A stretch of DNA of 64,000 nt from Herbaspirillum sp. RV1423 (GCF_000577615.1 NZ_CBXX010000020.1:1-64000), one strand, 5' to 3'; shown: positions 43,361 to 53,066, numbered from the stretch's first letter. Numbers and translations are program-made. Notes: generated by a model not told the origin, from the letters alone.

Positions 43361-44905
43361 ATGAAAATTCGGGATTTGAGTATCGGAACGCGGCTTGGGA
43401 TTGGTTTTTTTGTTGTTCTGTCGATGGCGACCATTTCGTCATGCGTGGGGCTGTGGCGCCTCAATGAAGTCGCCGTCAATACTCGAAACATGATGCAAGA
43501 ACCACTGATAAAGGAGCGCATGACCGAGGAGTGGTATCACATCACATTTGCCGGTCTTAAGCGTCAATTGGCCATCGTCAAAAGCAGCGATCCTTCCCTG
43601 GCGGAATTTTTTACCGAAGACGCAAAGTCGTCGTCCGCCAGAATTACCGAAATCCAGAAATATATCGAAGGCCATCTTCTTTACGACAAGGAAAAAGAGC
43701 TGTTTCAAAAAGTCGGTGCTGCGCGCAAACGTTATCTTGTCAATCGAGACCAGGTCATGCAGGCGAAAAAAGAAGGGCGCAATGATGAAGTGGCCAAGTT
43801 GTTTGAAGAATTTACCCCTTTGTCCGAAAATTACAAAAAGTCTCAGCTCGAATTCCTCAACTTCCAGAAAGACACCGTCAACAATTTGAGCAGTGAAGTT
43901 GACGCCATTGCGAGAAGCAGTGAATTGCTCGTTTTATCGCTCATCGGCTTGTTCGTTTTGTCGGGCGGGATGCTTGCCTGGTCGCTGACCCGCAGCATTA
44001 CCCGGCCCATTTCCTACGCATTGGAGTTGACCCGACGTGTAGCCGACGGCGACCTTACTGCGAAGATAGATGCCAACACCAAGGATGAGACGGGCCGGTT
44101 GCTGAGCGCATTGAAAGAGATGACGGGTAATTTGGTCAATATCATCAGCCAGGTTCGGACCAGCACGGGAATGATTGCGGACGAGTCCACGCAGATTGCC
44201 AGAGGCAATCTCGACCTCTCCGTCAGAACCGAACAGCAAGCGAACACTCTGGAAGAGACGGCGTCTTCAATGGACATATTGACCCTGACGGTGAAGCGCA
44301 ATGCCGACAATGCTGGGCAGGCCAATCATTTGGCTATCACCGCTTCTGAAGTTGCCGTCACCGGAGGTTCCGTGATGACGGAAGTGGTGGAGACGATGAG
44401 CTCCATCAACAATTCATCCAAGAGAATCGTCGATATCATTGGCGTCATCGATAGCATTGCCTTTCAAACCAACATCCTCGCCCTGAATGCAGCAGTAGAG
44501 GCTGCCCGGGCCGGCGAGCAAGGCCGGGGCTTTGCGGTTGTCGCGACAGAAGTGCGCAGTCTCGCACAGCGCTCTGCGAGCGCCGCGAAGGAAATCAAAG
44601 ACTTGATCAGCGATTCCGTGGACAAGGTGGAAGCCGGCACGAAACTGGTGGACCATGCGGGATCGACCATGCAGGCGATTGTCGAAAGTATCAAGAGCGT
44701 GACGAATATCATGGGAGAAATTACCGCCGCCAGCCAGGAGCAAATATCCGGCATCGAGCAGGTCAATCAAGCGATCCGGCAAATGGATGATGCCACCCAG
44801 CAGAACGCCGCATTGGTTGAAGAAGCGGCGGCGGCGGCCCAGACATTACAGGACCAGGCAAAAAACCTGGCGACGGAAGTCAACCTCTTCAAAATGAAAA
44901 AATGA
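43361..44905 (+). CDS. Methyl-accepting chemotaxis protein
   Basis: A 514-residue chemoreceptor. Transmembrane helix 1 is near residues 12-32 (LGIGFFVVLSMATISSCVGL), the periplasmic domain of about 150 residues looks like a four-helix bundle, and helix 2 lies near 188-210 (LLVLSLIGLFVLSGGMLAWS). A HAMP domain follows (SITRPISYALELTRRVADGD), then the signalling domain with the conserved tip IDSIAFQTNILALNAAVEAA and RAGEQGRGFAVVA. No C-terminal CheR-binding pentapeptide is present. The ligand is unknown. It is monocistronic and no che genes are nearby. Confidence 0.94.
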   Translation: MKIRDLSIGTRLGIGFFVVLSMATISSCVGLWRLNEVAVNTRNMMQEPLIKERMTEEWYHITFAGLKRQLAIVKSSDPSLAEFFTEDAKSSSARITEIQKYIEGHLLYDKEKELFQKVGAARKRYLVNRDQVMQAKKEGRNDEVAKLFEEFTPLSENYKKSQLEFLNFQKDTVNNLSSEVDAIARSSELLVLSLIGLFVLSGGMLAWSLTRSITRPISYALELTRRVADGDLTAKIDANTKDETGRLLSALKEMTGNLVNIISQVRTSTGMIADESTQIARGNLDLSVRTEQQANTLEETASSMDILTLTVKRNADNAGQANHLAITASEVAVTGGSVMTEVVETMSSINNSSKRIVDIIGVIDSIAFQTNILALNAAVEAARAGEQGRGFAVVATEVRSLAQRSASAAKEIKDLISDSVDKVEAGTKLVDHAGSTMQAIVESIKSVTNIMGEITAASQEQISGIEQVNQAIRQMDDATQQNAALVEEAAAAAQTLQDQAKNLATEVNLFKMKK

Positions 44906-45116
44906 CGTGACGCCTGCATGGAGTGATTGCCGTTGAGCCAGCAGGGGATCGCGCATGGCACGCACTATTTGCGATCCTCTTGGCTGCGCCCGCGATGCCC
45001 GCCTCCGGTCAGTATTTTCCTGCCGCTTGGCGATGCAAGATATGCCCTCGCCGGCTTACCTCTCACCGGAATTCATTTCGTGGATAGGCCGGCTGCTTCA
45101 ACCTCAATCGCAATTG

Positions 45117-46646
45117 CTACTGTTCAATCAGACGCGGCATTTTCCTGGGGCTGAACATGACAAAACTGAGCATTGCCAATATCCAGACGCCGATACCTCC
45201 GTATAACATCAGAGAGCCGAATCCATCTGCCAATGCCGCTTGCGCCAGGGCGCCGGACGCCTCCAGACCAGACAGCCTCTCTGTGCCCAGAATCAGATTG
45301 CCCGCAGCAATTGCTTGGGCGGCGCTGCGTAGCTGTGCGAGAGGAATGTTTTCCGAAGCATGTCCACGCAGATAAGACAGCACACTTTCCAGCAGCAGGA
45401 ATCCCATCACCGCGATGTTGACTGCCAGTGTGATCAGTCGTGCGCTCATGTCGATTCCCGATGCCATGCCGGCGCGGTTGCCCGGTACTGATCCCGTGGT
45501 GGTATTGGTTACCGGTGTGTTGGTCAAGCCCAGTCCGATACCGGCGATCAGGCTTCCTGGCAGCATGCTGACCCAGCCGGCGTACTCCACATCGCTTCCA
45601 TACCGCATCAGCATGAAACCGAGTCCGATCGTGAACAAGCCTGCCGGAATCACCGCGCCCGGTCGATACCGCAACGAGAGGCGTTCGGCGAACGGCGGGA
45701 GGATCAATGTCGGCAAAGTGTAAGCAAGCAGAGACAAGCCGGCATCGACCGTGTCGTATCCCAGCACCGCCTGGAAATACAGCGGCAAATAAATCATCAG
45801 CGGCCAGAAACTGAAGTTCATGCCGATGGAGCCGAGCAGCGCGCCGCAAAAGTCGCGAATCTTGAAGACTGAGAAATCGAACATGGGATGAGGAAGGGTT
45901 TTCTCCACATACACAAATACCGCAAAGCTGAGCACCGCCGCGCCGATGATGGCCATCCCGGCAGGACTGGCGAAGCCGAGATCGGCTCCTTGCGTGATGA
46001 AGTAAGTCAATCCAAATACCGCCAGAGACAGCGAGACGATTCCGACAAGGTCAAGCCGTTTTGCATCCGGATCGGACGATTCCGTCACGCCGGGGAAAGT
46101 CAGAAACAGAGTCAGCACGGTCAGCGGGACGTGCACCAGAAATACCCACTTCCAATCCAACAGCGCAACAATGGCACCGCCGATCAGCGGACCGAAACCC
46201 AAGCCTGCACCGAACACGATGCCGAATGCGCCGAACGCACGGCTGCGCTCACGATCCCCACGAAACTGATGCGACAAGATCGCCAACAGACAGATCACCA
46301 TCGCGCCGCCGCTCAGACCCTGCAGGAAACGGCTGGCGATCAGTATCGACACGCTCGTCGCAGCGCCGCAAATCAACGAAGTGACGCCGAAACAAACCAG
46401 AGTAACGATGAACAGACGCTTGCGTCCATAGCGGTCGGCAAGCGTGCCCGCCGCCATCAGGACGGTGGTGCAGGCGATGGTGTACGCATTCATGATCCAT
46501 TGCATGTCCTTGAGATCGCCGTGCAGCAAGCGTTCCAGCGTCGGCAGGATGACCGGTACGCTGGATATTTCCAGCCCGAACATGAGTGCCGCGAGACAGA
46601 TCGATGCCAGCGCAAAGATGTTTTTTCGAGAGGAGGAGAGAGGCAT
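45117..46646 (-). CDS. MFS efflux transporter, DHA2 (EmrB/QacA) family
   Basis: A roughly 509-residue drug:H+ antiporter-2 type protein with 14 predicted helices. Motif A is ADRYGRKRLFIVTLVCFG, and LQGLSGGAMVICLLAILSHQ with GLGFGPLIGGAIVALLDWKW (motif C region) fit the family. The most plausible start is ATG 46646, giving MPLSSSRKNIFALAS just before helix 1; in-frame ATGs at 46664 and 46739 cannot be excluded because none has a strong ribosome-binding site. It diverges from a LysR regulator that probably controls it. The substrate is unknown. Confidence 0.88.
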   Translation of the reverse strand: MPLSSSRKNIFALASICLAALMFGLEISSVPVILPTLERLLHGDLKDMQWIMNAYTIACTTVLMAAGTLADRYGRKRLFIVTLVCFGVTSLICGAATSVSILIASRFLQGLSGGAMVICLLAILSHQFRGDRERSRAFGAFGIVFGAGLGFGPLIGGAIVALLDWKWVFLVHVPLTVLTLFLTFPGVTESSDPDAKRLDLVGIVSLSLAVFGLTYFITQGADLGFASPAGMAIIGAAVLSFAVFVYVEKTLPHPMFDFSVFKIRDFCGALLGSIGMNFSFWPLMIYLPLYFQAVLGYDTVDAGLSLLAYTLPTLILPPFAERLSLRYRPGAVIPAGLFTIGLGFMLMRYGSDVEYAGWVSMLPGSLIAGIGLGLTNTPVTNTTTGSVPGNRAGMASGIDMSARLITLAVNIAVMGFLLLESVLSYLRGHASENIPLAQLRSAAQAIAAGNLILGTERLSGLEASGALAQAALADGFGSLMLYGGIGVWILAMLSFVMFSPRKMPRLIEQ

Positions 46647-46768
46647 TACGTGTATTCCCGTCATAGGTTGCATTGAATCCAGACCGCTGATGAAGATGCG
46701 ACCTGAACGAGAAACCGATTCTGGGCGATACTTATCCATGCCACAAATGATTTAATTTTGTGAAATTT

Positions 46769-46787
46769 ATTAATTATCGTCATTAAT
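46769..46787. promoter_or_regulatory. Possible LysR binding site in divergent promoter
   Basis: ATTAAT-N7-ATTAAT (46769-46787), an inverted repeat containing a T-N11-A core, lies between the divergent LysR and DHA2 genes in a short AT-rich gap. This matches the usual LysR-type site layout and position. Confidence 0.4.
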
Positions 46788-46807
46788 GTTTCGTTCGACT
46801 GGACACC

Positions 46808-47692
46808 ATGGACCTGGATCCCACGCTGCTGCGCACCTTCGTCGCCGTTCACGATACGGGCAGCTTTACGCGCGCCGCTGAGCGCCTGCATCTTACGCAG
46901 TCGGCCGTCAGCCACCAGATCCGCCGGCTGGAAGAACAGCTCGGACGGCCATTGCTGCAGCGGACCACGCGCAGTCTGACGGCAACCGAGGATGGCGAAG
47001 ACCTCATGCCTTACGCGCGACAGATTTTGGATACCCTGGACTCGTTGGGCCAGCGCTTCCGACCGTCACCCATTTCGGGAGAGGTGCGTTTTGGCGCACC
47101 GGAGAATTTTGTCGGCGATCGCCTGCCCACGTTGCTGTGTCAGTTCGCCCGCTCCTTTCCATCGGTGCGCCTGGATGTGCGCGTCAATATGCAACTCGAT
47201 TTGCGTGCGCTGATCAAGGATGGAGAGCTGGACCTTGCCGTCATCATGACGCCCGGCGACAGCGAAGAAGGCATGCACATAAGGCAGACGCAACTGGTCT
47301 GGGTAGCGGCGAAATCATTTGATTTGCCGAGAGGAAGTCCGCTGCCCTTAGCCTTTTTTCCCGCACCTTGCATCAATCGCAGGGTGGGCATCAGCGCCTT
47401 GGACGAGATTGGCGTGAAGTGGCACACCGTCTTTACGTCGCCGAGTCAGCAAGGCATCAGTGCAGCAATCTTGTCGGGTCTGGCCATTTCGGTATTGCCG
47501 CTGGAAGACCTGGAGGAGGACATGCGCATCGTTGACGGCTGTTACAACCTGCCGTCTCTGCCCAAAGCCAGTTTCACACTTATCTGCAGCGACGAAGGAA
47601 AGACGCCCGCGGCACAGGCTTTCGGCCAGTTGATACTGGATTTATCAAAGCAGATGGTCCAGTCAAGGCCGAAAAAACGAGGGCGGAAGTAG
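46808..47692 (+). CDS. LysR-family transcriptional regulator
   Basis: A 294-residue LysR-type regulator. The N-terminal winged HTH is MDLDPTLLRTFVAVHDTGSF, then TRAAERLHLTQSAVSHQIRR; the co-inducer domain follows (SGEVRFGAPENFVGDRLPTL, ELDLAVIMTPGD). It is transcribed away from the DHA2 efflux gene with about 70-160 bases between starts, the usual arrangement for control of the neighbour. The C-terminus is basic (SRPKKRGRK). Confidence 0.93.
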   Translation: MDLDPTLLRTFVAVHDTGSFTRAAERLHLTQSAVSHQIRRLEEQLGRPLLQRTTRSLTATEDGEDLMPYARQILDTLDSLGQRFRPSPISGEVRFGAPENFVGDRLPTLLCQFARSFPSVRLDVRVNMQLDLRALIKDGELDLAVIMTPGDSEEGMHIRQTQLVWVAAKSFDLPRGSPLPLAFFPAPCINRRVGISALDEIGVKWHTVFTSPSQQGISAAILSGLAISVLPLEDLEEDMRIVDGCYNLPSLPKASFTLICSDEGKTPAAQAFGQLILDLSKQMVQSRPKKRGRK

Positions 47693-47727
47693 CGCGCCTT
47701 AACGGATGAATCCGCCGCCGATAGCGG

Positions 47728-48672
47728 TCATGAGCAATTGGCATCCAGCCCGAGAGCGGTCTGGCACACCGTACGCACCTGCTCCCTCAGCCAACGATGC
47801 GCAGCGTCGCGTTCAAGGCGCGGATGCCACATCTGCGAAATGGTGATCGGCGCGGTGTTCACGGGAAGCTCAAAAACATACGTTGCGGCCATCGGCCCGT
47901 CCTGCGGATGTTCTTTGGCCGCGGACAAAAAGGACGCCGGCACCAAGGCCGCGAGGTCGGACGAACGGGCGATGGCGAGTGCTGCCGGAAAACTCGGGAC
48001 GATGGCGACGATATTGCGCGTCAGGCCCATTGCCGCCAACGCGTCATCCACAGGCCCGGTGCTGCGGCCCCGGCGCGACGTGACGACGTGACCGCATGCC
48101 GCATAGCGTTCGGCACTTATCTCCGCCATCGCTGCAAGCGGGTGCCCCTTGCGAACCACGCCCACGAAGCGATCGCGAAACAGCGCCTGCACGCGCACCT
48201 CCGGCCCCATCTCGCTCACTACGCCGATTTCCAGATCCGCACTGCCGTCCCGCAACGGCAGCGGACTCTTTTCCGCCTTCGGAGCGAAACGCAGCCGTAC
48301 AAAGGGCGCTGCGGAGGTGACCGCTTCGATAAGTGCAGCACCGAGGATTTCCACAAAACCATCATTGGCGCGAATGGTGAAGGTCCGCTTGAGCGTCGCG
48401 ATATCGGGTTCGGAGGAGGAGGGGCGAAGGAGGGAACGTGCGTCATGGACGATATTCTTGGTCCGCTCGCTCAGCGCTTGCGCGCATGGGGTGAGCACCA
48501 TGCGTCGTCCGGCCCGCACCAGCAGGGGATCCCCGGTCGCCATGCGAAGGCGGGTCAAGGTGCGGCTCACGGCCGAAGCGCTTAGTCCCAGGCGACGTGC
48601 CGCGCCGGCGACGCTAGCTTCAGTGAGCAATGCATCCAGCGCAATCAACAGGTTCAGGTCGGGTTCGGACAT
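47728..48672 (-). CDS. LysR-family transcriptional regulator
   Basis: A 314-residue LysR protein. HTH: MSEPDLNLLIALDALLTEAS, then VAGAARRLGLSASAVSRTLT, of the subgroup that begins with DLNLL. The effector domain includes FTIRANDGFVEILGAALIEA and DLEIGVVSEMGPEVRVQALF. It diverges from a second DHA2 efflux gene at 48804 and converges with the previous LysR gene (35 bases between stops). The likely target is the efflux gene. Confidence 0.93.
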   Translation of the reverse strand: MSEPDLNLLIALDALLTEASVAGAARRLGLSASAVSRTLTRLRMATGDPLLVRAGRRMVLTPCAQALSERTKNIVHDARSLLRPSSSEPDIATLKRTFTIRANDGFVEILGAALIEAVTSAAPFVRLRFAPKAEKSPLPLRDGSADLEIGVVSEMGPEVRVQALFRDRFVGVVRKGHPLAAMAEISAERYAACGHVVTSRRGRSTGPVDDALAAMGLTRNIVAIVPSFPAALAIARSSDLAALVPASFLSAAKEHPQDGPMAATYVFELPVNTAPITISQMWHPRLERDAAHRWLREQVRTVCQTALGLDANCS

Positions 48673-48803
48673 CGGGCAATCCTACCATGCAGCGCCCGGA
48701 TAAGGCGTTTGATGCAGGTATCCAGTGCAAGCCATGCGCCTTCCGCCATCTCTGACGTATGGTTATAGTGGATGCACAAATCGTTTAACAGGACTCGCCA
48801 GAC

Positions 48804-50258
48804 ATGGAATTGTTTTCAGATATGCCCTCCGATGAGGGACTTCCCGGCGCCGAGCGACGCCGCGCCATGATCGCCGTCATGACCGCGACCACCATGGCGG
48901 TGTTCGACGGCACCATTGTCAACGTTGCACTGCCCCAGATCGGCCTCGCGCTCAATGCCTCTGTCAGCGCATCGATCTGGGTGGCCAACAGCTATCTGCT
49001 CGCCGTGGCCATGACCCTGGCGACATTTGCATCGCTGTCGGGCCGGGTGGGCTTTCGGGGGCTGTTCACCGCCGGCTTGGGAGTGTTCACGCTGGCGTCG
49101 CTGGGCTGTGCGCTGTCGTCGTCGATCGCCATGCTGATCGGCATGCGTGTGCTGCAGGGCATCGGCGGCGCGGCAATGCTGAGCATCGCACCTGCGATTC
49201 ACCGCACGGTATTCCCGAACCGCCTGCTGGGACGCATCCTCGGATTGAATGCGGTGCTCATCGCGGCCAGCACGGCCATTGGCCCGGTCCTGGGCGGCAC
49301 GCTCCTGGCGACCTTGGGTTGGGAGTGGATCTTCGCGATCAATGTCCCGCTGGGCATCGTCGCAGTAGTGCTGTCGCTGAGCGCGATCCCCGACGCACGC
49401 AAGCCGGCCGGCGCGCCGTTCGACATTGCCGGCGCGCTGTTGTCGGCCATCGCCATGGGGGCATTGATCATGGCCACCGATACCTGCGCCCGGCTTTCGG
49501 ACAAGGGAGAGGCGCGCGATGCGGCGTTGACCGCAGTTGCCTATGGATTGACGGCGCTTGTCGCCGGCATCGCCTTTGTCTGGGACCAGCGTCGCGCGCG
49601 CCAACCCTTGCTGCCGCTGGCGATGTTTGCGTCAGGCCGGTTTTCGCTGGCGGCGCTGACCTCGCTGGCATCGTTCGTCGGCCAGGGAATCGCCTTCGTC
49701 GCCTTGCCCTTCCTGTTTCAGAATGCGTATGGCTATAGTGCTTTCCAGTCGGCGCTGCTGTTCACGCCGTGGCCGGTCGGCATCATACTGGTCGCCTCGC
49801 ATGCCGGAAGACTGGCCGACCGGCACTCGCCCGCCGTGCTGTCGACGATGGGACTGGCGCTGTTCACCGTCGGCCTGGCTTTGCTGGCGCTGCTACCCGA
49901 CGATGCGTCGGCATGGAACATCGGGTGGCGGACCCTGATCTGCGGAATGGGATTCGGTTTTTTCCAGAGTCCCAACAACCGCGAGATGCTCTCCAACGTC
50001 GTGCCCGAGCACAACGGCAATGCTTCCGGCGTTCTTGCCATCGTACGTACGTTCGGTCAATGTCTTGGCGCGGCGCTATTGGGTGTGGTCATCTCGGTAT
50101 ATACCGCCGAAGCCATGACCTTCGGCGAAATACAGATGACTGCCGCACAGGATGCCCGGGCCATTCAGATCGCGTTGTGGGCTGCGGTTGCGGCCACTGC
50201 GCTGGCAACCGCCGTGAGTTTCAGCCGTATCAGGAAGGCGCGTGGTTCTGTGGCGTGA
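48804..50258 (+). CDS. MFS efflux transporter, DHA2 (EmrB/QacA) family, second copy
   Basis: A 484-residue 14-helix transporter. Helix 1 region MAVFDGTIVNVALPQIGLAL is the classical DHA2 signature, with LLGRILGLNAVLIAASTAIG, then PVLGGTLLATLGWEWIFAIN. It is a distinct paralogue of the gene at 45117, not a recent duplicate, since the sequences differ throughout. Control by the divergent LysR regulator is likely. Substrate unknown. Confidence 0.92.
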   Translation: MELFSDMPSDEGLPGAERRRAMIAVMTATTMAVFDGTIVNVALPQIGLALNASVSASIWVANSYLLAVAMTLATFASLSGRVGFRGLFTAGLGVFTLASLGCALSSSIAMLIGMRVLQGIGGAAMLSIAPAIHRTVFPNRLLGRILGLNAVLIAASTAIGPVLGGTLLATLGWEWIFAINVPLGIVAVVLSLSAIPDARKPAGAPFDIAGALLSAIAMGALIMATDTCARLSDKGEARDAALTAVAYGLTALVAGIAFVWDQRRARQPLLPLAMFASGRFSLAALTSLASFVGQGIAFVALPFLFQNAYGYSAFQSALLFTPWPVGIILVASHAGRLADRHSPAVLSTMGLALFTVGLALLALLPDDASAWNIGWRTLICGMGFGFFQSPNNREMLSNVVPEHNGNASGVLAIVRTFGQCLGAALLGVVISVYTAEAMTFGEIQMTAAQDARAIQIALWAAVAATALATAVSFSRIRKARGSVA

Positions 50259-50467
50259 CTATGCGGGGTGGAGTGCGGGCGGATGTTGATATCGACGGAG
50301 GCGCCGCATGCCATCGGGATTCAGAGATTCCTGACTGGCCATCTCGGTCCAGGGGAACAGTTCTCCGATAGCCTGGATGGCGTCTGCCGCAACAGCATAG
50401 CTCCTGCGGGAGTGACCAGACCGCAATTGCCGCCAATATCAGTAGTCGACAGGTTTATGATGATGAG

Positions 50468-50523
50468 CTTGGCGACGACGTTTAAAAAAGGAGGCTTTTT
50501 CCTTTTTCTGTGAGCGAAACCAT
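50468..50523 (-). pseudogene. 3'-end fragment of a small winged-helix-like gene
   Basis: Minus-strand codons 50523-50482 read VSLTEKGKSLLF and then a stop, closely matching the end of the intact 76-residue gene at 52836 (ISLTEKGKNFLFQTSSPD); beyond the stop the DNA still matches through ACGTCGTCGCC. Only about 55 bases are conserved, so this is a leftover of a duplication. The rest of 50259-50698 contains no supported gene apart from the AraC promoter region. Confidence 0.55.
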
Positions 50524-50698
50524 GGTCGACGACTTCAGAGCAGGGCGTGTCCGAATTTTCGTAAACGGGGTTTCGTTTAATTCATAGAGATACGTTCAGC
50601 GAACTGGAGGGTAACCTGGGTTAGCGCAGCCTTCCAATCCCGGATTGGCAGTGTCCACTTTTAATCTCTATTTCATTTTCACCTTCACCGGAATTTTT

Positions 50699-51604
50699 AT
50701 GAAGCATCCTATCCGCACTTCTGCTGAAGCCTTCGAAGAGCACATACCGGGAGAGATTCTGAAGGAACGCAAAGCGCAATCGTCAGAGGAAGTATTCGTA
50801 CAGATATTGTCACGTCGACAAATACAAGAGAGCGTTATTATTCCTGCCGTTCCAGAGCCGTTGATTGTCTGGATAATGTCAGGCGAAGCCATCGTCGAGG
50901 AACGTCCTCTTGGCGGAGAATGGCTGAGCAACAGCGTCAGGGCGGGTGATTTTTTTCTTACAACAGCACTCGAACCTACCGAGTTGCGATGGCGAGCCGA
51001 CGGTAAGAAGCCGTTTCAAGTGATGCATGTTTATGTTGGTCTTGCTTTGCTCAGACAGATTGTCGCAGAAGTACTGAACAAGTCGTTGCCCGATTTTTCA
51101 CTACGCGAGGTCTCGGGAGAAACCGATGAGGTTCTTTCTGAGCTATTGGGATATTTGAGTCGTGAATTGCATGATCAAAAAAAACCGAGTGCGGCATATA
51201 TTCAAGGACTGGCGCAAATGTTGACGGTTCATCTGGTTCGCACCTACGAAACGGCAATCCTTCAGCCAAACGTAATGCGAGGCGGCTTACCCGCCTTTAA
51301 GCTGCATCGTGTTTTCGATGTCATGCGTCAGCATCTGGCAGAAGCATTCAATCTCGAACGTCTTGCGCAGGAGGCCGGCCTAAGCGAATTCCATTTCAGC
51401 CGAGTGTTCAAACAGGCCACGGGTATGCCGCCTTCAAGATATTTCATTCGCTTGCGCATGGAGCAAGCCAAGCGTCTACTATGTGAAACAGATGCATCGA
51501 TCATCGACATTTGCTTGGCAATAGGCTACAGCAGTCCAAGTCATTTCTCGCAGATCTTCAAAAAAGAGACCGGAGTCGCGCCAAGCGACTACAGAGGAAG
51601 TTAG
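50699..51604 (+). CDS. AraC-family transcriptional regulator
   Basis: A 301-residue regulator. The N-terminal half is a cupin-like sensor (VPEPLIVWIMSGEAIVEERP), and the C-terminal two HTH motifs are complete: NLERLAQEAGLSEFHFSRVF with GMPPSRYFIRLRMEQAKRLL, then SIIDICLAIGYSSPSHFSQI with GVAPSDYR. ATG at 50699 (MKHPIRTSAE) is preferred to 50645, whose extra 18 residues are hydrophobic and unlike the family. It lies 140 bases before a short-chain dehydrogenase gene in the same direction and may activate it. Confidence 0.9.
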   Translation: MKHPIRTSAEAFEEHIPGEILKERKAQSSEEVFVQILSRRQIQESVIIPAVPEPLIVWIMSGEAIVEERPLGGEWLSNSVRAGDFFLTTALEPTELRWRADGKKPFQVMHVYVGLALLRQIVAEVLNKSLPDFSLREVSGETDEVLSELLGYLSRELHDQKKPSAAYIQGLAQMLTVHLVRTYETAILQPNVMRGGLPAFKLHRVFDVMRQHLAEAFNLERLAQEAGLSEFHFSRVFKQATGMPPSRYFIRLRMEQAKRLLCETDASIIDICLAIGYSSPSHFSQIFKKETGVAPSDYRGS

Positions 51605-51744
51605 TACTTTTAATTCGATAGCAAAATCCCGACAGATTCCGCAAGACCCCGAGCGACGATAGGTGAAGGCAATTGCATCATGAGTCCGTGCTTCAAATTT
51701 CGTGTTGAAGCGCGTCACTCTATCAACTATCGAAGGAAATCATC

Positions 51745-52491
51745 ATGGAACTCAAGGGAAAGGTGGCGTTGGTTACAGGCGCATCCAGCGGTATTGGCGC
51801 AGCAACAGCAAAGAAGCTCGCTAGCGAAGGCGTCAGGGTAGGCTTGGCGGCGCGCCGTCTCGACCGGCTTCAATCTCTCGCGGAAGAAATCAAGGCTGCC
51901 GGCGGCGAGGCGATTGCCATCAAAATGGACGTGACCGACCAAGAGTCGGTCAACAGGGGAGTACAACGGCTGGTGCAACAATACGGCACGATTGATATTT
52001 CGTTCAACAATGCAGGCCTCATGCCCATTTCCGATATCGCAAGCCTGAAGGTCAACGAATGGCATCAGATGGTGGATGTCAACATCAAAGGTCTGTTGAA
52101 CACTGTCGCTGCCGTTTTACCTGTCATGCAAGAAAAGAAGTCCGGCCACATTATCAATACCTCTTCGATCGCTGGTCGTAAAACTTTCTCCGGACTAGGC
52201 GTGTACTGTGCAACAAAACATGCTGTAGCCGCATTTTCGGACATTCTCCGTATGGAGGTCGCCCCCAAGTACAACATCCGTGTCACCAGCGTTCAACCAG
52301 GAGCGGTCGAAAGTGAATTATTCGAACACATCTCAGACGCGAATTATCGTGACCGGATGGAAAAGCTGAAGGAACAGATGACGTTCCTGAAGGCTGAGGA
52401 TATCGCCGACGCAATTGCGTTTGCGCTCCAAGCACCTGAACATGTCGATCTGGCCGAACTCTTTATTATGCCAACTAGTCAGCCGTGGTGA
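51745..52491 (+). CDS. Short-chain dehydrogenase/reductase
   Basis: A 248-residue classical SDR. The NAD(P) motif is TGASSGIG, followed by NNAG (FNNAGLMPISD), the catalytic Ser in INTSSIAGRK, and Tyr/Lys in YCATK, so the active site is complete. The Arg-Arg pair after strand 2 (LAARRLDRL) suggests NADPH preference. AAGGAAA lies eight bases before the ATG. Its regulator is probably the AraC protein encoded upstream. Substrate unknown; this subgroup is often annotated as YdfG-like. Confidence 0.93.
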   Translation: MELKGKVALVTGASSGIGAATAKKLASEGVRVGLAARRLDRLQSLAEEIKAAGGEAIAIKMDVTDQESVNRGVQRLVQQYGTIDISFNNAGLMPISDIASLKVNEWHQMVDVNIKGLLNTVAAVLPVMQEKKSGHIINTSSIAGRKTFSGLGVYCATKHAVAAFSDILRMEVAPKYNIRVTSVQPGAVESELFEHISDANYRDRMEKLKEQMTFLKAEDIADAIAFALQAPEHVDLAELFIMPTSQPW

Positions 52492-52526
52492 TAGTCGGTG
52501 TTCTTGACGGCGCTTAACTGAAAAAT

Positions 52527-52556
52527 GAAGGCATGTTCTCCCGAGATCATGCCTTC
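52527..52556. terminator. Terminator hairpin after the SDR gene
   Basis: GAAGGCATG (52527-52535) pairs with CATGCCTTC (52548-52556), with an inner TCTC/GAGA pairing, giving a long near-perfect stem. On the minus strand it is followed by ATTTTTC, so it fits an intrinsic terminator for minus-strand transcripts and also ends the SDR message. The following 280 bases (52557-52835) hold no supported gene. Confidence 0.55.
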
Positions 52557-52835
52557 GTTCGCGCCATGCTCAGACATGTACGTTTCTGGACGACGCTGTC
52601 TGAAAACGTAAATTCGAAAAATCGCAGGTAAAGGGACTCTTCTCGATATCGAGAAAATTGAAGAGCAGCCGATCTGAACCGCCTATTTTTTAATTGATTA
52701 AAATCCTGCGTTTTTGCACAACCTCGGGCCATTGTAGCTTCTCAATAAATTTTCTCGCAGAGTTAAACCTCGACCGCTAAAACATCGCCGCCCGAGCGAC
52801 CCGCGATGTTCTAATACCTGACTGATTGATGAAGG

Positions 52836-53066
52836 TCAGTCCGGCGACGACGTTTGAAAAAGGAAGTTCTTTCCTTTTTCCGTGAGCGAAATCGTGCCCG
52901 CCATTCCAGCGGTAGAGTCGACGAAGCCATTGGCGCAGGCATCTTCCCATATCGTCAGCCGGGGACATGTACTTTTCCAGACTTCAAGGACTTCGGAGTA
53001 GGAAGGTTTCCCTTGTTCAATCCAAGCCAGCATCTGCAACGTCAGCGCATCATGTGATCGGTCCAT
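52836..53066 (-). CDS. Small winged-helix-like conserved protein
   Basis: A 76-residue protein: SHDALTLQMLAWIEQGKPSY, then SEVLEVWKSTCPRLTIWEDA and ISLTEKGKNFLF. The TCPRLTIWEDA core and the wing-like TISLTEKGK end are characteristic of small conserved proteins found next to unrelated genes in Burkholderiales, probably a winged-helix fold. DNA binding is plausible but not established. A fragment homologous to its last 18 codons sits at 50468-50523, so the gene has been duplicated. A GAAAAAGGAA/TTCCTTTTTC hairpin lies within its 3' end. Confidence 0.6.
   Translation of the reverse strand: MDRSHDALTLQMLAWIEQGKPSYSEVLEVWKSTCPRLTIWEDACANGFVDSTAGMAGTISLTEKGKNFLFQTSSPD

Noticed and set aside
50268..50513. 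An 81-codon plus-strand frame
   Set aside because: It is antisense to the pseudogene fragment and ends in the low-complexity hairpin; no domain or ribosome-binding site.
52547..52732. A 61-codon minus-strand frame after the SDR gene
   Set aside because: No ribosome-binding site, no recognisable family, and it overlaps the terminator hairpin.
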